From Flavobacteriales bacterium (GTDB lineage: Bacteria; Bacteroidota; Bacteroidia; Flavobacteriales_D; Crocinitomicaceae), in the NCBI GenBank assembly GCA_947462695.1, contig CANHQC010000144.1:1-5673 (forward strand): 5,673 bases of DNA, written 5' to 3'. Below the pieces are notes generated by a model that saw nothing but the letters and a program-made list of their open reading frames with translations, ran no database searches and had not been told where the DNA came from. The stretch's first letter is position 1. Every line of letters starts with the position of its first letter. This document shows positions 4,632-5,673 of this stretch, in pieces. A program made the translations under genes and the position numbers.

Positions 4632-5673
4632 TTAATAATTACGCGCTAACTTCCTGCCTCTCCATACTGGACGAAACGTATACATTAACAATAGGATGAG
4701 TAGTGAATAAAGCGGGAAAAACAACTCGTAAACAGGAATAAACATCCAGCTTTTCAATCGGCTCATCAGGCTGAAATAAGGATAAAAGGCAACTAAATCA
4801 ACTGCTGTTTTCATGCAATAGGCCATTAGAGCCAAATCAAACAGTCCAAAGAGTAAACTGTACACAATTACTCCAAAGAAAAAGAAGGTGAAAAAAGCTT
4901 GAATGAGTGACAATATTGTACTCAAGTGATCGCCAACATCACCCGTTTTGGCAATCCATCGAAGCCTTTGGTGAATGAATTCTTTAAATGATTGAGGAGT
5001 TTCAGTCACTACAGCAAGGAGTGGGTTTGTAGATAAGTTTACCATTGCCCCGCCATTTCTGAAATCCCTCAATAAATAGATGTCATCTCCACTTGGCATG
5101 TGTTTGTGTTGCTCAAATCGATCATATGTTTCGAAGGCACTTTTCTTGTAGAGTAAATTGGCACCACTCGCGATTATCGGGCGATGCCAACCAGTTATTC
5201 CGGCATTGATGGCATTGATGAGTAAGACATCCAATTCATAAATACGGTGGTACCATTTCTGGCCCTGCATGAGAATAGGAAGTACGGTTGCGTCTGTTGA
5301 AAACAACGAATTTAACTCCTGAAAATAAGTCGGTGAAAAATGAATATCCGCATCCATACTCAATACCCACTTCGTCTCAACCTGTTTCATTGCTTCACGA
5401 ATAGCCTGTTTTTTGCCTATTTGACCATCCGGTAACTGAATGATCCTGAACCGTTTATTCTCCAATTGCACACAAATAACATCAGAGGTATTATCTGTAG
5501 AATGATCATCTACAAATATAAACAGCGCAGGAAGAGACGATGAATTATTGATTGCCGAAAGAATAATTGGTATTCGTTCACGCTCATTACGAAAGGGAAC
5601 AATCACTGTTAAATCGTCGATTTCAACCTTTTCGCCTTTCATTTCAACCTGACCTTCCTTTCGTCGCTGTAAG
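4632..5673 (-). CDS. Family 2 glycosyltransferase, membrane-anchored; start uncertain, frame open to window edge
   Basis: A GT2 enzyme (GT-A fold) transfers a sugar from a nucleotide-sugar donor. Counting from the in-frame ATG at 5642 (336 residues): the first strand is LTVIVPFRNE (11-20), the nucleotide-binding acidic motif is VDDHSTD (44-50), the metal-binding DxD is MDADI (96-100), the catalytic-base region is SGDD (184-187), and QRLRW (225-229) is the Q-x-x-R-W motif seen in processive and related GT2 enzymes. Three hydrophobic segments follow (about 243-272, 275-292, 300-323), so the enzyme sits in the inner membrane with a cytoplasmic catalytic domain. The frame stays open upstream of that ATG to the edge (LQRRKEGQVE precedes Met), and related Bacteroidota enzymes often carry an N-terminal membrane helix plus a basic linker before the first strand; I therefore treat the 5' end as possibly outside the window. 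Alternatively it starts at 5642. Acceptor and product (polysaccharide or lipid) are unknown. It converges on the DUF3127 gene with a 64-base gap. Confidence 0.88.
   Translation of the reverse strand, partial: LQRRKEGQVEMKGEKVEIDDLTVIVPFRNERERIPIILSAINNSSSLPALFIFVDDHSTDNTSDVICVQLENKRFRIIQLPDGQIGKKQAIREAMKQVETKWVLSMDADIHFSPTYFQELNSLFSTDATVLPILMQGQKWYHRIYELDVLLINAINAGITGWHRPIIASGANLLYKKSAFETYDRFEQHKHMPSGDDIYLLRDFRNGGAMVNLSTNPLLAVVTETPQSFKEFIHQRLRWIAKTGDVGDHLSTILSLIQAFFTFFFFGVIVYSLLFGLFDLALMAYCMKTAVDLVAFYPYFSLMSRLKSWMFIPVYELFFPLYSLLILLLMYTFRPVWRGRKLARNY

Noticed and set aside
1..5673. A novel defence system, mobile element or CRISPR array
   Set aside because: All sizeable genes belong to recognisable housekeeping or envelope families, no inverted repeats or transposase motifs flank them, and no spaced direct repeats of CRISPR type are present.

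Overview
The window looks like chromosomal housekeeping DNA from a member of the Bacteroidota, most likely order Flavobacteriales. Four things point there: a DUF3127 protein, which is typical of that phylum; a trigger factor with the divergent middle domain common in it; an outer-membrane protein with an 'Ala-Gln' signal cleavage site; and promoters of the TTG / TAnnTTTG type in place of -35/-10 boxes. The DNA is AT-rich and start codons lack clear Shine-Dalgarno sites, which also fits. The genus cannot be fixed from the sequence.

Layout, left to right. Bases 1-651 (+) hold the C-terminal third of the membrane protease SppA, including its catalytic serine. Bases 652-742 separate two converging genes and carry six degenerate 7-bp tandem repeats. 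Bases 743-1444 (-) encode a small outer-membrane beta-barrel protein with an unusually basic C-terminal tail, preceded by a good promoter. Bases 1532-2890 (-) encode trigger factor. Upstream of it on the same strand lie a hairpin terminator (2919-2954), a tRNA-Leu(UAG) gene (2962-3043), two small leader hairpins (3062-3101) and the tRNA promoter (3102-3109). Transcription then diverges. On the + strand, a flavin-reductase-like protein (3230-4138) and a DUF3127 OB-fold protein (4172-4567) form a likely two-gene operon that ends in a strong intrinsic terminator (4589-4618). A membrane family 2 glycosyltransferase (4632 to the right edge, - strand) converges on that terminator. No stretch over 300 bases lacks a gene.

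Functionally the window is a mix of protein quality control (SppA, trigger factor), translation (tRNA-Leu), envelope (beta-barrel protein, glycosyltransferase), redox (flavin reductase) and probable DNA metabolism (DUF3127). I see no mobile element, CRISPR array, toxin-antitoxin pair or recognisable defence system. The points most worth a second look are the DUF3127 protein, which ends in the same acidic DDDLPF tip as bacterial single-stranded-DNA-binding proteins; the heptamer repeat array; the basic tail on the beta-barrel protein; and a promoter placed so close to the flavin-reductase start codon that its mRNA may be leaderless.
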